A stretch of DNA of 64,000 nt, taken from Rhodoferax ferrireducens. GTDB taxonomy: Bacteria; Pseudomonadota; Gammaproteobacteria; Burkholderiales; Burkholderiaceae_C. The notes below the pieces were generated by a model. It did not search any database and was not told the origin of the DNA. It worked only from the letters and a program-made list of their open reading frames with translations. Below, in pieces: positions 1-8,108 of this stretch. The stretch lies in NCBI GenBank assembly GCA_002083775.1, contig MTEI01000002.1:372001-436000 (forward strand). Reading direction: 5' to 3'. Made by a program: the position numbers and the translations under genes. Numbering within the stretch: the stretch's first letter is position 1; each line of letters opens with the position of its first letter.

Positions 1-2
1 TC

Positions 3-1046
3 TCCGATGCCCTGCGGGAAGAACTGGTGGGCAACCGCGAGCCCGCATTCACCGGGAGCCAAATCAACGCCTTTGTGCTGGTGGAAGGGCGCCTGCGGCA
101 AATTGCCGTCGAGGGCAGAAAAAGTCTGGAGGGCCTGCAGCCGATCTGGATCGATCTGCTGGGCGCCAGCAAGGCGGAGCGTAACTTTGTGGGCTTGCAT
201 TTCGGGCTGGTTTTTTCAGACCCCGATGATGTGACCGACCTGGAGGCCAGTTCTCGCTACCGGATTGAAGAAAACGGCGACATTCACCTGCATTCCAATT
301 TTTTGCTGGACCGTGAGGGCAAGTCTCGCAGCGTGCCGGTTGGGTTTGTGCTGCACCAGGGGGTGCTGTTTACCTTGCGCAACCAGGAACTGCCGGTTTT
401 CAGGCTGCAGCGCAGGCGTACCTTGACGCAGCCCGGCTATGTTTCCGATTGCACCGATGTGCTGCTCGACTTGTACGGGGCCGACGTTGAATACTCGGCC
501 GATTCGCTGGAAGATATTTATGCCACCTTGGGCCAGGTGGGTCGCCAGGTGCTCAGTGAGGCGATCACCGACCGTGAAGCGGCTGCCATTCTGGGCGATA
601 TTGCCGAGGAAGAGGACCTGAATGGCCGCATCAGAGGCAACATTCTGGACACCCAGCGCGCCATCAATTTTTTGATCCGCAGCAAAATCATGTCAACGTC
701 ACAGATGGAGGACGCCCGGCAAATTTTGCACAATATTGAATCATTGAACAGCCACACCTCTTTCCTGTTCGACAAAATCAATTTTTTGATGGATGCAACC
801 ATCGGTTTCATCAACATCAACCAGAACCGGCGCATCAACCAGCTGACGGTGTTTGGTGTTGTGTTTACACCCATCAATATTCTGGCGGGCATGGGGGGCA
901 TGTCGGAGTTTTCGATGATGACGCAGGGCATTCCCTGGCCGGTGGCCTACGGGGCTTTTTTGGGTGGTGCCGTGCTCATCGGGGTGGTCACTTTCCTGGT
1001 GCTCAAACACCTGGAAAGCCGGCACATTCGGGTCAAGAAAGTCTGA
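3..1046 (+). CDS. CorA-like divalent cation transporter family protein lacking GMN (5' end possibly cut by window edge)
   Basis: The reading frame is open to the left edge; a GTG at 27 is the first in-window start candidate, but in-frame codons continue upstream, so the true start may lie outside. The C-terminal part fits the CorA architecture: a long helical region followed by two membrane segments near the end (about residues 268-290 and 302-325 counted from GTG 27) and a basic tail ending KKV. CorA family members move Mg2+ or other divalent cations across the inner membrane as pentamers. The signature GMN between the two segments is replaced by AGMGGMSEF, so transport of Mg2+ itself is uncertain. 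The assignment rests on topology and the end of the first segment (PINILAGM). Confidence 0.7.
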   Translation, partial: SDALREELVGNREPAFTGSQINAFVLVEGRLRQIAVEGRKSLEGLQPIWIDLLGASKAERNFVGLHFGLVFSDPDDVTDLEASSRYRIEENGDIHLHSNFLLDREGKSRSVPVGFVLHQGVLFTLRNQELPVFRLQRRRTLTQPGYVSDCTDVLLDLYGADVEYSADSLEDIYATLGQVGRQVLSEAITDREAAAILGDIAEEEDLNGRIRGNILDTQRAINFLIRSKIMSTSQMEDARQILHNIESLNSHTSFLFDKINFLMDATIGFININQNRRINQLTVFGVVFTPINILAGMGGMSEFSMMTQGIPWPVAYGAFLGGAVLIGVVTFLVLKHLESRHIRVKKV

Positions 1047-1161
1047 ACAGTTGCGCCAGGGGGCCGCTACGCAGGCGGGCACGCTGTAAAGAAATCAACT
1101 CCCAGACACCCCACACCAGGCAGGCGGGTATGGCCACAAGGCGAAAGAAGTTTGCTTTCAT
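1033..1161 (-). CDS. possible small membrane peptide, 42 residues
   Basis: On the minus strand an ATG at 1161 (or an in-frame ATG at 1167) opens a 42-codon frame ending TGA at 1033, overlapping the last 14 bases of the CorA-like gene. The product has a hydrophobic stretch (LVAIPACLVWGVWELISL, about residues 8-25) followed by an Arg-rich tail (QRARLRS), the layout of a single-pass small inner-membrane protein. AGG lies about ten bases upstream of ATG 1167. I do not recognise a family. It could be a chance frame; translation has not been shown. Confidence 0.4.
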   Translation of the reverse strand: MKANFFRLVAIPACLVWGVWELISLQRARLRSGPLAQLFRLS

Positions 1162-1260
1162 GCGCATGGTTGAAACCTGCCAAGTAGTGAATCTGGCATG
1201 AATTTATCAAGGTGCCATGAATTTTTTGTGACAGCCCGCCGTAGCGTACACGCCATCAAC

Positions 1261-1287
1261 TGTCACGCTTTTGACACGCAGTTGCCG
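1261..1287 (+). promoter_or_regulatory. putative PhoB box upstream of the M14 peptidase
   Basis: TGTCA at 1261 and TGACA at 1272 are spaced exactly 11 bases, with a weak third unit TGCCG at 1283. This matches the 11-base repeat of PhoB boxes (7-base half-site plus 4-base spacer). The site ends about 55 bases before the GTG at 1340. Orientation toward the peptidase is inferred. Confidence 0.5.
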
Positions 1288-1339
1288 TAATCTGGTCCAC
1301 CATGCTGACCCGACGACACCTTGATGGCTTACTCTGCCA

Positions 1340-2353
1340 GTGAGCGCGCCTGACCTGCCCGAACTCGATGCGCTGGAGCGCATCATCGAACTGGGCGCGA
1401 GCTGGCTGGATGCGCGCGTGGTATGCCGGGCGAGTTTGCCCGGTGGCGGCACCTACCCTGTGTACGCCATCAGCCTGGGCAACTCCAGTCCGCAGGTGCC
1501 AGGAGTGGGCTATTTTGGCGGCGTGCATGGCCTGGAGCGCATTGGCGCTGAAGTGGTGATGGCCCATCTGCACAGCCTGGTGATGCGGCTGCAGTGGGAC
1601 AGCGCGCTACACCGGCAGCTTGAGACGGTGCGACTGGTGTTCATGCCCATCGTCAACCCTGGCGGTATGGCGCTGGGCACCCGTGCCAACCCCAACGGCG
1701 TGGATCTGATGCGCAACGCACCTGTCACTGCGCAAGAACCGGTGCCTTTTTTGGTGGGTGGGCAGCGCATCAGCTCAGGGCTGCCGTGGTATCGTGGCCC
1801 ACGGGACGGCGTGATGGAGCTTGAAAATCAGGCCCTTTGTGAAGTGGTGAGTGCCGAGCTGCTCACACGCGATTTCAGTGTTTCGGTGGACTGCCACTCC
1901 GGCTTTGGCGCGCGGGACCGGGTCTGGTTTCCTTTTGCGCACAAGCGTGCGCCCATGACGCATCTGGCCGAAATTCAGGCCTTGAGAAACATTTTTGTCC
2001 AGTCCAACAGCTACCACCGCTATGTGATCGAGCCGCAAAGCCTGCAGTACCTGGCCCATGGCGATATTTGGGACCACTTGTACCTGCAGGCTTGCGCCCA
2101 GCCGCAGCGGGTGTTTTTACCCTTGACGCTGGAGATGGGTTCCTGGCTGTGGGTTAAAAAGAACCCGCGTCAACTGTTTTCGCGTCATGGCATCTTCAAC
2201 CCGCTGATCGAGCACCGTCAGCAGCGTGTGCTGCGTCAGCACCAGTTGCTGCTGGAGTTTTTGTCGCGTGCGGCCTGTGGCCACCGTTTGTGGTTGCCCA
2301 CGCCGGAAAACCGGGCGCAGCACCATGCCCAAGCCCTGCAAGATTGGTACTGA
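1340..2353 (+). CDS. M14-family zinc carboxypeptidase-like protein
   Basis: The 337-residue product shows the M14 zinc-peptidase pattern: HGLE at 63-66 (first two metal ligands), NPNGVDLMRN around 117-126 giving the substrate-binding Arg-Asn pair, DCHSGFG with the third ligand His186, and TLEMGSW with the likely catalytic Glu265. M14 enzymes remove C-terminal residues from peptides or, in the AstE-like branch, deacylate amino acids; the substrate here cannot be told. No signal peptide is visible, so it should be cytoplasmic. The GTG start follows an in-frame stop at 1322. The alpha/beta hydrolase gene begins six bases after its stop, so the two are probably co-transcribed, possibly from the PhoB-type site at 1261. 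Confidence 0.75.
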   Translation: MSAPDLPELDALERIIELGASWLDARVVCRASLPGGGTYPVYAISLGNSSPQVPGVGYFGGVHGLERIGAEVVMAHLHSLVMRLQWDSALHRQLETVRLVFMPIVNPGGMALGTRANPNGVDLMRNAPVTAQEPVPFLVGGQRISSGLPWYRGPRDGVMELENQALCEVVSAELLTRDFSVSVDCHSGFGARDRVWFPFAHKRAPMTHLAEIQALRNIFVQSNSYHRYVIEPQSLQYLAHGDIWDHLYLQACAQPQRVFLPLTLEMGSWLWVKKNPRQLFSRHGIFNPLIEHRQQRVLRQHQLLLEFLSRAACGHRLWLPTPENRAQHHAQALQDWY

Positions 2354-2359
2354 CGAACC

Positions 2360-3127
2360 ATGGCCACCTGGATTTTTTTGCGCGGACTGACCCGGGAGAG
2401 CCGTCATTGGGGCAGTTTTGTGGGGCAGTTTGAGCAGGCTTTTCCGCATGACTTGGTGGTGCCTCTGGACATGAGGGGCAATGGGCGCCTGAACCAGCAA
2501 AACAGCCCGCGCCGGGTGGCAGAGATGGTGGCTGACTGCCGTGCGCAGCTGGTTCAGCGGCAACTTGCGCCGCCTTACCAGGTGCTGGCGATGTCTTTGG
2601 GTGCCATGGTTTCGGTGGCGTGGGCGCAGGCTTGTCCGCCAGAAGTGGCCGCGCAGGTGCTCATCAACACCAGCATGCGGCCCTTTAACCCTTTCTACCA
2701 GCGGCTCAAACCAGCCAATTACGCCACGCTGCTGCGCGTTGTCAGTCCTGGCGCAACACCCGAAGACATTGAGCGGGCCATTTTGCGACTCACCAGCCAG
2801 CGCTGCGATACCTCGGTGCTGCCCGCCTGGGTGGCGTTGCGCCGTGCCAACCCGGTGTCTCGCCACAACGCGCTGAACCAGTTGCTGGCGGCCGCCCGAT
2901 TTTCTGCACCTGTTGCAACAGCCTTGACGCCGACCCTGCTGCTGGCGAGTGCTGGTGACCAGCTTGTCAGCCTCAAGTGTTCGCAATCGCTGGCTGCTGC
3001 CTGGCATTGTCCGTTACAAATGCACCCTTGGGCCGGGCACGACTTGCCGCTGGATGACCCGCCCTGGGTGATTGCCCGCGTACAGGCCTGGTTGTCACAC
3101 AAGCGAAACCTGGATGACTCAAAATAG
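2360..3127 (+). CDS. alpha/beta hydrolase family protein
   Basis: The 255-residue protein begins with a strand and oxyanion segment (WIFLRGLTRESRHWG). It has a nucleophile elbow AMSLGAM with Ser79, an acid candidate in ASAGDQLV, and a catalytic His candidate in WAGHDLPLDDP near the end, so the full Ser-Asp-His set of an alpha/beta hydrolase can be placed. The elbow is A-x-S-x-G rather than the usual G-x-S-x-G. The substrate is unknown; esterase, thioesterase or lipase-like activity are all possible. It sits six bases behind the M14 peptidase gene and is probably translated from the same message. Confidence 0.75.
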   Translation: MATWIFLRGLTRESRHWGSFVGQFEQAFPHDLVVPLDMRGNGRLNQQNSPRRVAEMVADCRAQLVQRQLAPPYQVLAMSLGAMVSVAWAQACPPEVAAQVLINTSMRPFNPFYQRLKPANYATLLRVVSPGATPEDIERAILRLTSQRCDTSVLPAWVALRRANPVSRHNALNQLLAAARFSAPVATALTPTLLLASAGDQLVSLKCSQSLAAAWHCPLQMHPWAGHDLPLDDPPWVIARVQAWLSHKRNLDDSK

Positions 3128-3241
3128 GCTGGGTTCCATCATGGCTCAACGTGGTGGTTTTCAGCCTTTTTGTTGGCTCTGGGGTGGCTTTGGTGCTGTC
3201 ACAGTCAGCGCAGGCCGATCAGTCAGAATGTGAGGTTGTCC

Positions 3242-4831
3242 ATGTCACACGGGTATGTCACGCGTTCATTGGGGTCTACGGGCTCTTTTTCACGCAAGAT
3301 TGCCGTTGTTCTCGCACTGGTTCTGGCGGTGGCCATGCTGGGCTCGACCATCGGGTTCTGGTCGTTGCAACGCGTCTCCAGCAACACCGAAGGCATGGTC
3401 AGCGAGGTCATGGCGACCGAGCGACTGGCCGCAGATTTGCAGCGCCACATTCTGATCAACGTAGCGCGTTCCAAGGCTTTGGCGTTAAGTTCTGAGCCTC
3501 AAGTTGGCGACGCCCTGGCACCCGAGATCAATCAAACCGCCAATGACGTTGCTGCCTTGTTGGCGCAGTTGGACAGCGAGCTGACAAGCTCTGATGACCG
3601 GACCACCTTGGCCCACATGCTGGCTGCCAACAAAGCCTTTACCCAAGCGCTCCAGGAACTCACAGCAGCGCGAGACAGCGGGCTGACTGCGCGCATCGAG
3701 AAGGTCTACGCCGGGCAATTCACACCCGCTGCCAAAGAGCTGCAGGCCGCCGTCACCCAACTCGGTGATGCGCAGCGCACGCGTATTGATGCGACGGCGA
3801 TGAACATCAGCAGCCTGAGCCTGACCGCGCGTTCAGGATTGGTGGTCTTCAGTGCCTGTGCCTTGCTGCTCGGTGCCGTTTTGTCGCTGTGGCTGGTTCG
3901 CAGCATCAATGTGCCCATTCAGCAGGCAGTGGACACCGCTGACCGCGTTGCCTCACTGGACTTGACCCATCTCATAGATGGGCATGACCGCGATGAGGCT
4001 GGCCTGCTGCTGATTGCCCTGGGTCGCATGCAGGCCTCTTTGCACACGCTGGTGCATCAAGTTCAAAGTGCCAGCCACAGCGTGGCAGAGGGCTCCACGC
4101 AAATTGCCGCTGGAAATCTGGACTTGTCCAGCCGGATCGAGACCGCAGCGTCCTATTTGCAGCAAACGGCGATAGCCATCGAGGAGGTTGCCGCCACTAT
4201 GCAGACCTCTTTGGAAGCTGCCAGAAGAGGTGAGTCGCTGGCCACAACCGCCAGCGAGCAGGCGACGCATGGCAGCGCAGTCATGTCAGAGGTGATGCAG
4301 ACCATGGAAGACATCAGCGCCTCGTCACGCCAGGTTGTGGATATCACGGCCGTGATCGATGGCATTGCCTTTCAGACCAATATTTTGGCGCTCAATGCCG
4401 CTGTGGAGGCGGCGCGAGCGGGCGAGCAGGGACGCGGCTTTGCTGTGGTTGCGGCGGAAGTGCGGATGCTTGCCAACCGCTCAGCGGTGGCGGCCCGCGA
4501 GATCAAGGCGCTCATTGGCGCATCAGCAGACAAGGTCAAACTTGGCACTTTGAAAGTTCAGCAAGCCCGTGAAACCATGGCTGGCATTGTTGACTCGGTC
4601 CAGCGCGTGTCGGAGGCCATTGGCGAAATCCATGTGGGCAGCGTGACACAAAGCAACGTCATGACCAGCATCAACGAGGCGGTCGGGCAGCTTGACCAAC
4701 TCACGCAGCAAAATGCAGCGGTGGTCGAAGAATCAGCGGCTGCGGCGAAAAACCTGCAGCATCAGGCTGGCGGGCTCAGAGATGTGGCCAACCAGTTCCG
4801 ATTGCCCAGCATGGCGCTGGCACTGCGCTGA
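3242..4831 (+). CDS. methyl-accepting chemotaxis protein
   Basis: This is a transmembrane chemoreceptor of 529 residues. A first membrane segment lies at about 19-41, followed by a helical periplasmic region of about 155 residues (four-helix-bundle size), a second segment at about 199-219, a HAMP linker, and the cytoplasmic signalling helices. The conserved hairpin tip reads GIAFQTNILALNAAVEAA around residues 373-390, which contacts CheA and CheW. There is no C-terminal NWETF-type pentapeptide, so methylation enzymes are not tethered that way. ATG 3242 is chosen because GAGG precedes it and the first membrane helix follows directly; an upstream in-frame start at 3170 would add a poor leader. 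The ligand is unknown. Confidence 0.92.
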   Translation: MSHGYVTRSLGSTGSFSRKIAVVLALVLAVAMLGSTIGFWSLQRVSSNTEGMVSEVMATERLAADLQRHILINVARSKALALSSEPQVGDALAPEINQTANDVAALLAQLDSELTSSDDRTTLAHMLAANKAFTQALQELTAARDSGLTARIEKVYAGQFTPAAKELQAAVTQLGDAQRTRIDATAMNISSLSLTARSGLVVFSACALLLGAVLSLWLVRSINVPIQQAVDTADRVASLDLTHLIDGHDRDEAGLLLIALGRMQASLHTLVHQVQSASHSVAEGSTQIAAGNLDLSSRIETAASYLQQTAIAIEEVAATMQTSLEAARRGESLATTASEQATHGSAVMSEVMQTMEDISASSRQVVDITAVIDGIAFQTNILALNAAVEAARAGEQGRGFAVVAAEVRMLANRSAVAAREIKALIGASADKVKLGTLKVQQARETMAGIVDSVQRVSEAIGEIHVGSVTQSNVMTSINEAVGQLDQLTQQNAAVVEESAAAAKNLQHQAGGLRDVANQFRLPSMALALR

Positions 4832-4874
4832 CACAAGGCGTTTCCGGTGTTTGCCAACTGACAGGAGACGAGCC

Positions 4875-6176
4875 ATGGACACTGACCCGGAGCCCAGCGT
4901 ACCCACCCGAAGCGGGCGTGAACCCCGCTTTGTCAGCCAGGTCACCCGCAACACCTTTGCCATGGTGTTGGAAGGTGGTCGTGCAGCCGGCCTGCATGAG
5001 TTGACCGACTGGCGTTCCAAACCGGCGCTGGCGTTTGCGGGCAAGTTCCGCATCATTGATTTTGTGTTGTCCAACTGTGTGAACTCCGGCGTTCGTCGTG
5101 TTGGCGTGGCCACGCAGTACCGGGCGCAAAGCCTGATCCGGCATTTGCAGCTGGGCTGGAGTTTTCTGGATGGCCGTCTGGGTGAGTTCATCGAGATCAT
5201 GCCGGCACAGCAGCAGGTGAACGCGTCACATTGGTACCGCGGCAGTGCCGATGCGGTTTACCAGAATCTGCGCGAGATTCGCCGGGCTTCACCGGCCTAT
5301 GTGTTGGTCCTGGCGGGTGACCACATCTACCGCATGGACTACGGTCGCCTTCTGGCGGCGCATGTGGCTCGCCAAGCTGACGTGACGCTGGCCTGCATGG
5401 CGGTGCCTGCCGCCGACGCCCAACGCTTTACCGCTTTGACGGTTGACGCGACGCAGCGCGTTGTGGCAATGCGCCATCACCCCGGCCAAACCGTTGCAGA
5501 CGACCCGGCGACTGTGCTGGTTGGTATGGGCATCTATGTCTTCAACGCTCAATTCTTGTATGACCAGTTGCAGCTTGACACCGATGACGCCACCTCCAGC
5601 CACGACATTTGCAACGATCTGATTCCCCGTTGTTTGGATCGGCACCGCGTCTACGCCCAGAATTACCTGGACAGTCGGGTCGGTGATCTGGATAAACCTG
5701 CCTATTGGTGCGATCTTCACAGTCTGGACGCTTATTGGGCGGCCAACATGGACTTGGTGCAGGTCACACCGCACCTTAACTTGTACGACAACGATTGGCC
5801 CATCTGGACCTGGCAGCCGCAAAGCCCGCCCGCCAAGTATGTTTTTGACGAGCCGGGCCGCCAGGGCACGGCCATCGACTCGCTGGTGGCCGGTGGCTGC
5901 ATCGTCAGTGGTGCCATGGTGCGGCGCAGCATGCTGTTTTCAGATGTGCGCATCAACAGTTACAGCTTGGTGGAAGATTCGGTGGTGTTGTCCAACGTGC
6001 AGATTGGCAGGCACTGCATCCTCAAAAAATGCATCATCGACAAAAATTGCACCCTGCCTGAGGGCACCCTCATCGGTCTGGACCCGGTAGAAGACGCCAA
6101 GCGCTTTCATGTGACGCAAGGCGGCGTGACACTGGTCACCCGGGCCATGCTGGGTCAGGAGGTTCAGCGGATGTGA
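4875..6176 (+). CDS. glgC: GlgC-like ADP-glucose pyrophosphorylase homologue with altered active-site motifs
   Basis: The 433-residue protein aligns along its whole length with bacterial GlgC, which makes ADP-glucose from ATP and glucose-1-phosphate for glycogen. It keeps GKFRIIDFVLSNCVNSG (57-73), WYRGSADAV (120-128), AGDHIYRMDY with the catalytic-type Asp149, and a C-terminal beta-helix (SLVAGGCIVSGAMV, CIIDKNC). However, the nucleotide loop GGRGTRL is GGRAAGL (34-40) and the glucose-1-phosphate motif FxEKP is MRHHP (199-203), so the usual Arg and Lys are absent. It may be a regulatory or altered-specificity paralogue. ATG 4875 follows AGGAGA. No other glycogen gene is in view. The 3' end overlaps the facing EAL gene by 13 bases. 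Confidence 0.82.
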   Translation: MDTDPEPSVPTRSGREPRFVSQVTRNTFAMVLEGGRAAGLHELTDWRSKPALAFAGKFRIIDFVLSNCVNSGVRRVGVATQYRAQSLIRHLQLGWSFLDGRLGEFIEIMPAQQQVNASHWYRGSADAVYQNLREIRRASPAYVLVLAGDHIYRMDYGRLLAAHVARQADVTLACMAVPAADAQRFTALTVDATQRVVAMRHHPGQTVADDPATVLVGMGIYVFNAQFLYDQLQLDTDDATSSHDICNDLIPRCLDRHRVYAQNYLDSRVGDLDKPAYWCDLHSLDAYWAANMDLVQVTPHLNLYDNDWPIWTWQPQSPPAKYVFDEPGRQGTAIDSLVAGGCIVSGAMVRRSMLFSDVRINSYSLVEDSVVLSNVQIGRHCILKKCIIDKNCTLPEGTLIGLDPVEDAKRFHVTQGGVTLVTRAMLGQEVQRM

Positions 6177-8023
6177 AGACCTTTGTCGCTGGTTTTGGCA
6201 TCGTGTTTGGCGCGAGCTGCCACCGACGCCACCTGTTCCGCGTTGGTGAATTCCTGGTGGTCCACCACCACCGCACCAATGGAGAGCGTGGTCAGCGGGA
6301 AAAATCTTGGCACGCCATGACGGTCTTCTGCCTGGATGCCGCCCGCTTGGCGGGCTGAATCGTCAAACAGCGCCTTGGCCTGGTGGCCAAACTCGGCAAT
6401 GATGGCTTCACATTGCGTCTGCCAGTTGTCGCTTTGGTACAGCAAAATAAAGTCGTCGCCCCCGACGTGGCCCACAAAATCGCGCCGCGGATCGCAATGC
6501 GCCTGGCACAGCGCGGCCAGCAGGCGGATCATCTCGTCGCCGCGCCAGTAGCCATATTGGTCGTTGAAGGGTTTGAAATTGTTCAAGTCGGCATAGCAGG
6601 CGACAAACCCCACACCGCTGGCCAGAAGCCGCTCAATGTGCTGGCTGATGGGGATGTTGCCGGGCAAAAAGGTCAGCGGGTTGGCGTGGCGCGCAGCCTC
6701 AATGCGGGTCTCAGTCACTGAGCGCACCAATTGCTCGCCAGTTCCCATGCCTTCGTAGCGGCCATTTTGGGTGACGATGAAGCCGTCTACCAGATAACGT
6801 TGGTCTTCAGAGGTCAGGATGCCCACCAGATCGTCAACGCTGTGGTTGCGCTCGATCACGCGGGGTTCCGCATTCGCATTCATCATGCACGATTTGTGGC
6901 CCCATATTTCGCGGTAATACAACTTGCTGTATTCATTCATGAACCCAAAACGGTTGATGATGGCTACCGGGCGGGTGGCATCCACCACCGCCACCGAATG
7001 CAGTTTGGGGTGTTCATAAAAAACACGCGCCAGCTCGTCATTGGTGGTTGTCAGCGTCACATGGGGTGCTTTGATGACTGCCAGCCGGCTGATGGAGCCC
7101 GCGCTGGCGGTGCGCCGCATCTCAGGAAATACCGCGACCGTGCGATCCCGCAGGGTCACCCGGGCCTTGGGCTCGATCTGGGCACGCGGCAGTTGGGCAG
7201 GGCGCCCCAACAGGTAACCTTGCCCATACGGGATGCCCAGGTCGTGCAAAACACGCAAATCGTCCTCGGTTTCAATACCTTCGGCGATCAATGCCGTGCC
7301 AAAAATGGCGGCAATTTGTTGCAGCGCCTGGATGGTTTTAAGCTTGTCGCCGTGTTGGCTGATGCCCTTGGTGAAGTATTTGTCGATCTTCACAAATTCT
7401 GGCTTGAGCTGCGACCACAGGCGCAGGCTGGAGCGCCCGTCACCAAAATCGTCCAGCGCCAGCGCCATACCGGCAGCTCGAACCTCCTGCACAGCCAGTG
7501 CGAGCTCGTCCATGTCGGCCACACGCTCGTACTCGGTGATTTCCAATACCAGCATGCGGGGCGAAATCCCCAGCTGATTGGCCAAAGCAACCAGCCCGTC
7601 CAACTCACAATATTTGAGTGCCTTCAGCAGCGCGTCTGCGCTGATGTTCAAAAACAGCCGCCCTGCCTCCCGCAGACCACCCCAACGTGTCATGGCCACC
7701 AGCACGCAATGGCTTTCAAACGGAAAGTTCAAGTCTTCAAGTTCAGCCGCGTGCAGCAGGGTGTCGGGGGTGTGCATGGCTGTGCCTTCGGGCCCCCGGA
7801 TCAAGGCTTCATGGGCGTAAATGCTGCCGTCTTCCAGCAAGGCAATCGGCTGGTAGACCGGGTGCAGCAGTTGCCGACGCAGCAAGGATGCCAAGGGCCC
7901 CCGGCCTTTTCTGACCTCAAGAGAACTCAGAGTGCGATCCTGTTGCCCGGTTTCTGAACCTGCGTCCCTCTGCCAGACGAGTCGGATCACGGGAGGGGCA
8001 AGAGACGCCGAGGGTTGAAGCAT
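6164..8023 (-). CDS. EAL-CBS-GGDEF protein, probable c-di-GMP phosphodiesterase/signal protein
   Basis: The 619-residue cytoplasmic protein has three modules. The EAL domain comes first: HEALIRGP with Glu72, LEITEYE, LDDFGDGRSSL, the Lys of KIDKYF and AEGIETEDDL, all needed for c-di-GMP hydrolysis. A central CBS-like pair (about 300-420) follows, which may sense nucleotides. A C-terminal GGDEF domain has the signature GGDDF near 518-522, which is conservative enough to be active or to bind GTP. No membrane segments are seen. ATG 8023 is used because a longer frame would run into the upstream phosphoesterase gene (stop at 8109); no strong ribosome site precedes it. A PhoB-type box lies in the 85-base gap upstream. 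Confidence 0.88.
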   Translation of the reverse strand: MLQPSASLAPPVIRLVWQRDAGSETGQQDRTLSSLEVRKGRGPLASLLRRQLLHPVYQPIALLEDGSIYAHEALIRGPEGTAMHTPDTLLHAAELEDLNFPFESHCVLVAMTRWGGLREAGRLFLNISADALLKALKYCELDGLVALANQLGISPRMLVLEITEYERVADMDELALAVQEVRAAGMALALDDFGDGRSSLRLWSQLKPEFVKIDKYFTKGISQHGDKLKTIQALQQIAAIFGTALIAEGIETEDDLRVLHDLGIPYGQGYLLGRPAQLPRAQIEPKARVTLRDRTVAVFPEMRRTASAGSISRLAVIKAPHVTLTTTNDELARVFYEHPKLHSVAVVDATRPVAIINRFGFMNEYSKLYYREIWGHKSCMMNANAEPRVIERNHSVDDLVGILTSEDQRYLVDGFIVTQNGRYEGMGTGEQLVRSVTETRIEAARHANPLTFLPGNIPISQHIERLLASGVGFVACYADLNNFKPFNDQYGYWRGDEMIRLLAALCQAHCDPRRDFVGHVGGDDFILLYQSDNWQTQCEAIIAEFGHQAKALFDDSARQAGGIQAEDRHGVPRFFPLTTLSIGAVVVDHQEFTNAEQVASVAARAKHDAKTSDKGLHIR

Positions 8024-8078
8024 GTTAATCGCTTGGAGGTTGAACTGAGGGCCACCTGCCACTTTAAGTAAATCGTGT

Positions 8079-8095
8079 GACAAGTCCGTGACAGC
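8079..8095 (-). promoter_or_regulatory. putative PhoB box upstream of the EAL/GGDEF gene
   Basis: Read on the minus strand the site is CTGTCA, then TGTCA again 11 bases later, followed by a weak third unit (TTTAC). This is close to the E. coli consensus CTGTCAT repeated every 11 bases. On the plus strand the two units appear as TGACA at 8079 and 8090. It sits between the phosphoesterase stop (8109) and the EAL start (8023), in the correct orientation. Confidence 0.6.
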
Positions 8096-8108
8096 CTGGT
8101 GAGGCCAA

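Noticed and set aside
4971..4995. Frameshift explaining the changed GlgC loop
   Set aside because: The reading frame is continuous and the residues before and after match GlgC at normal spacing; the changes are substitutions.
6731..7957. Long plus-strand open frame (408 codons) antisense to the EAL/GGDEF gene
   Set aside because: It is the complement of well-conserved EAL and CBS motifs, has no family features, and is the usual shadow frame in GC-rich coding DNA.
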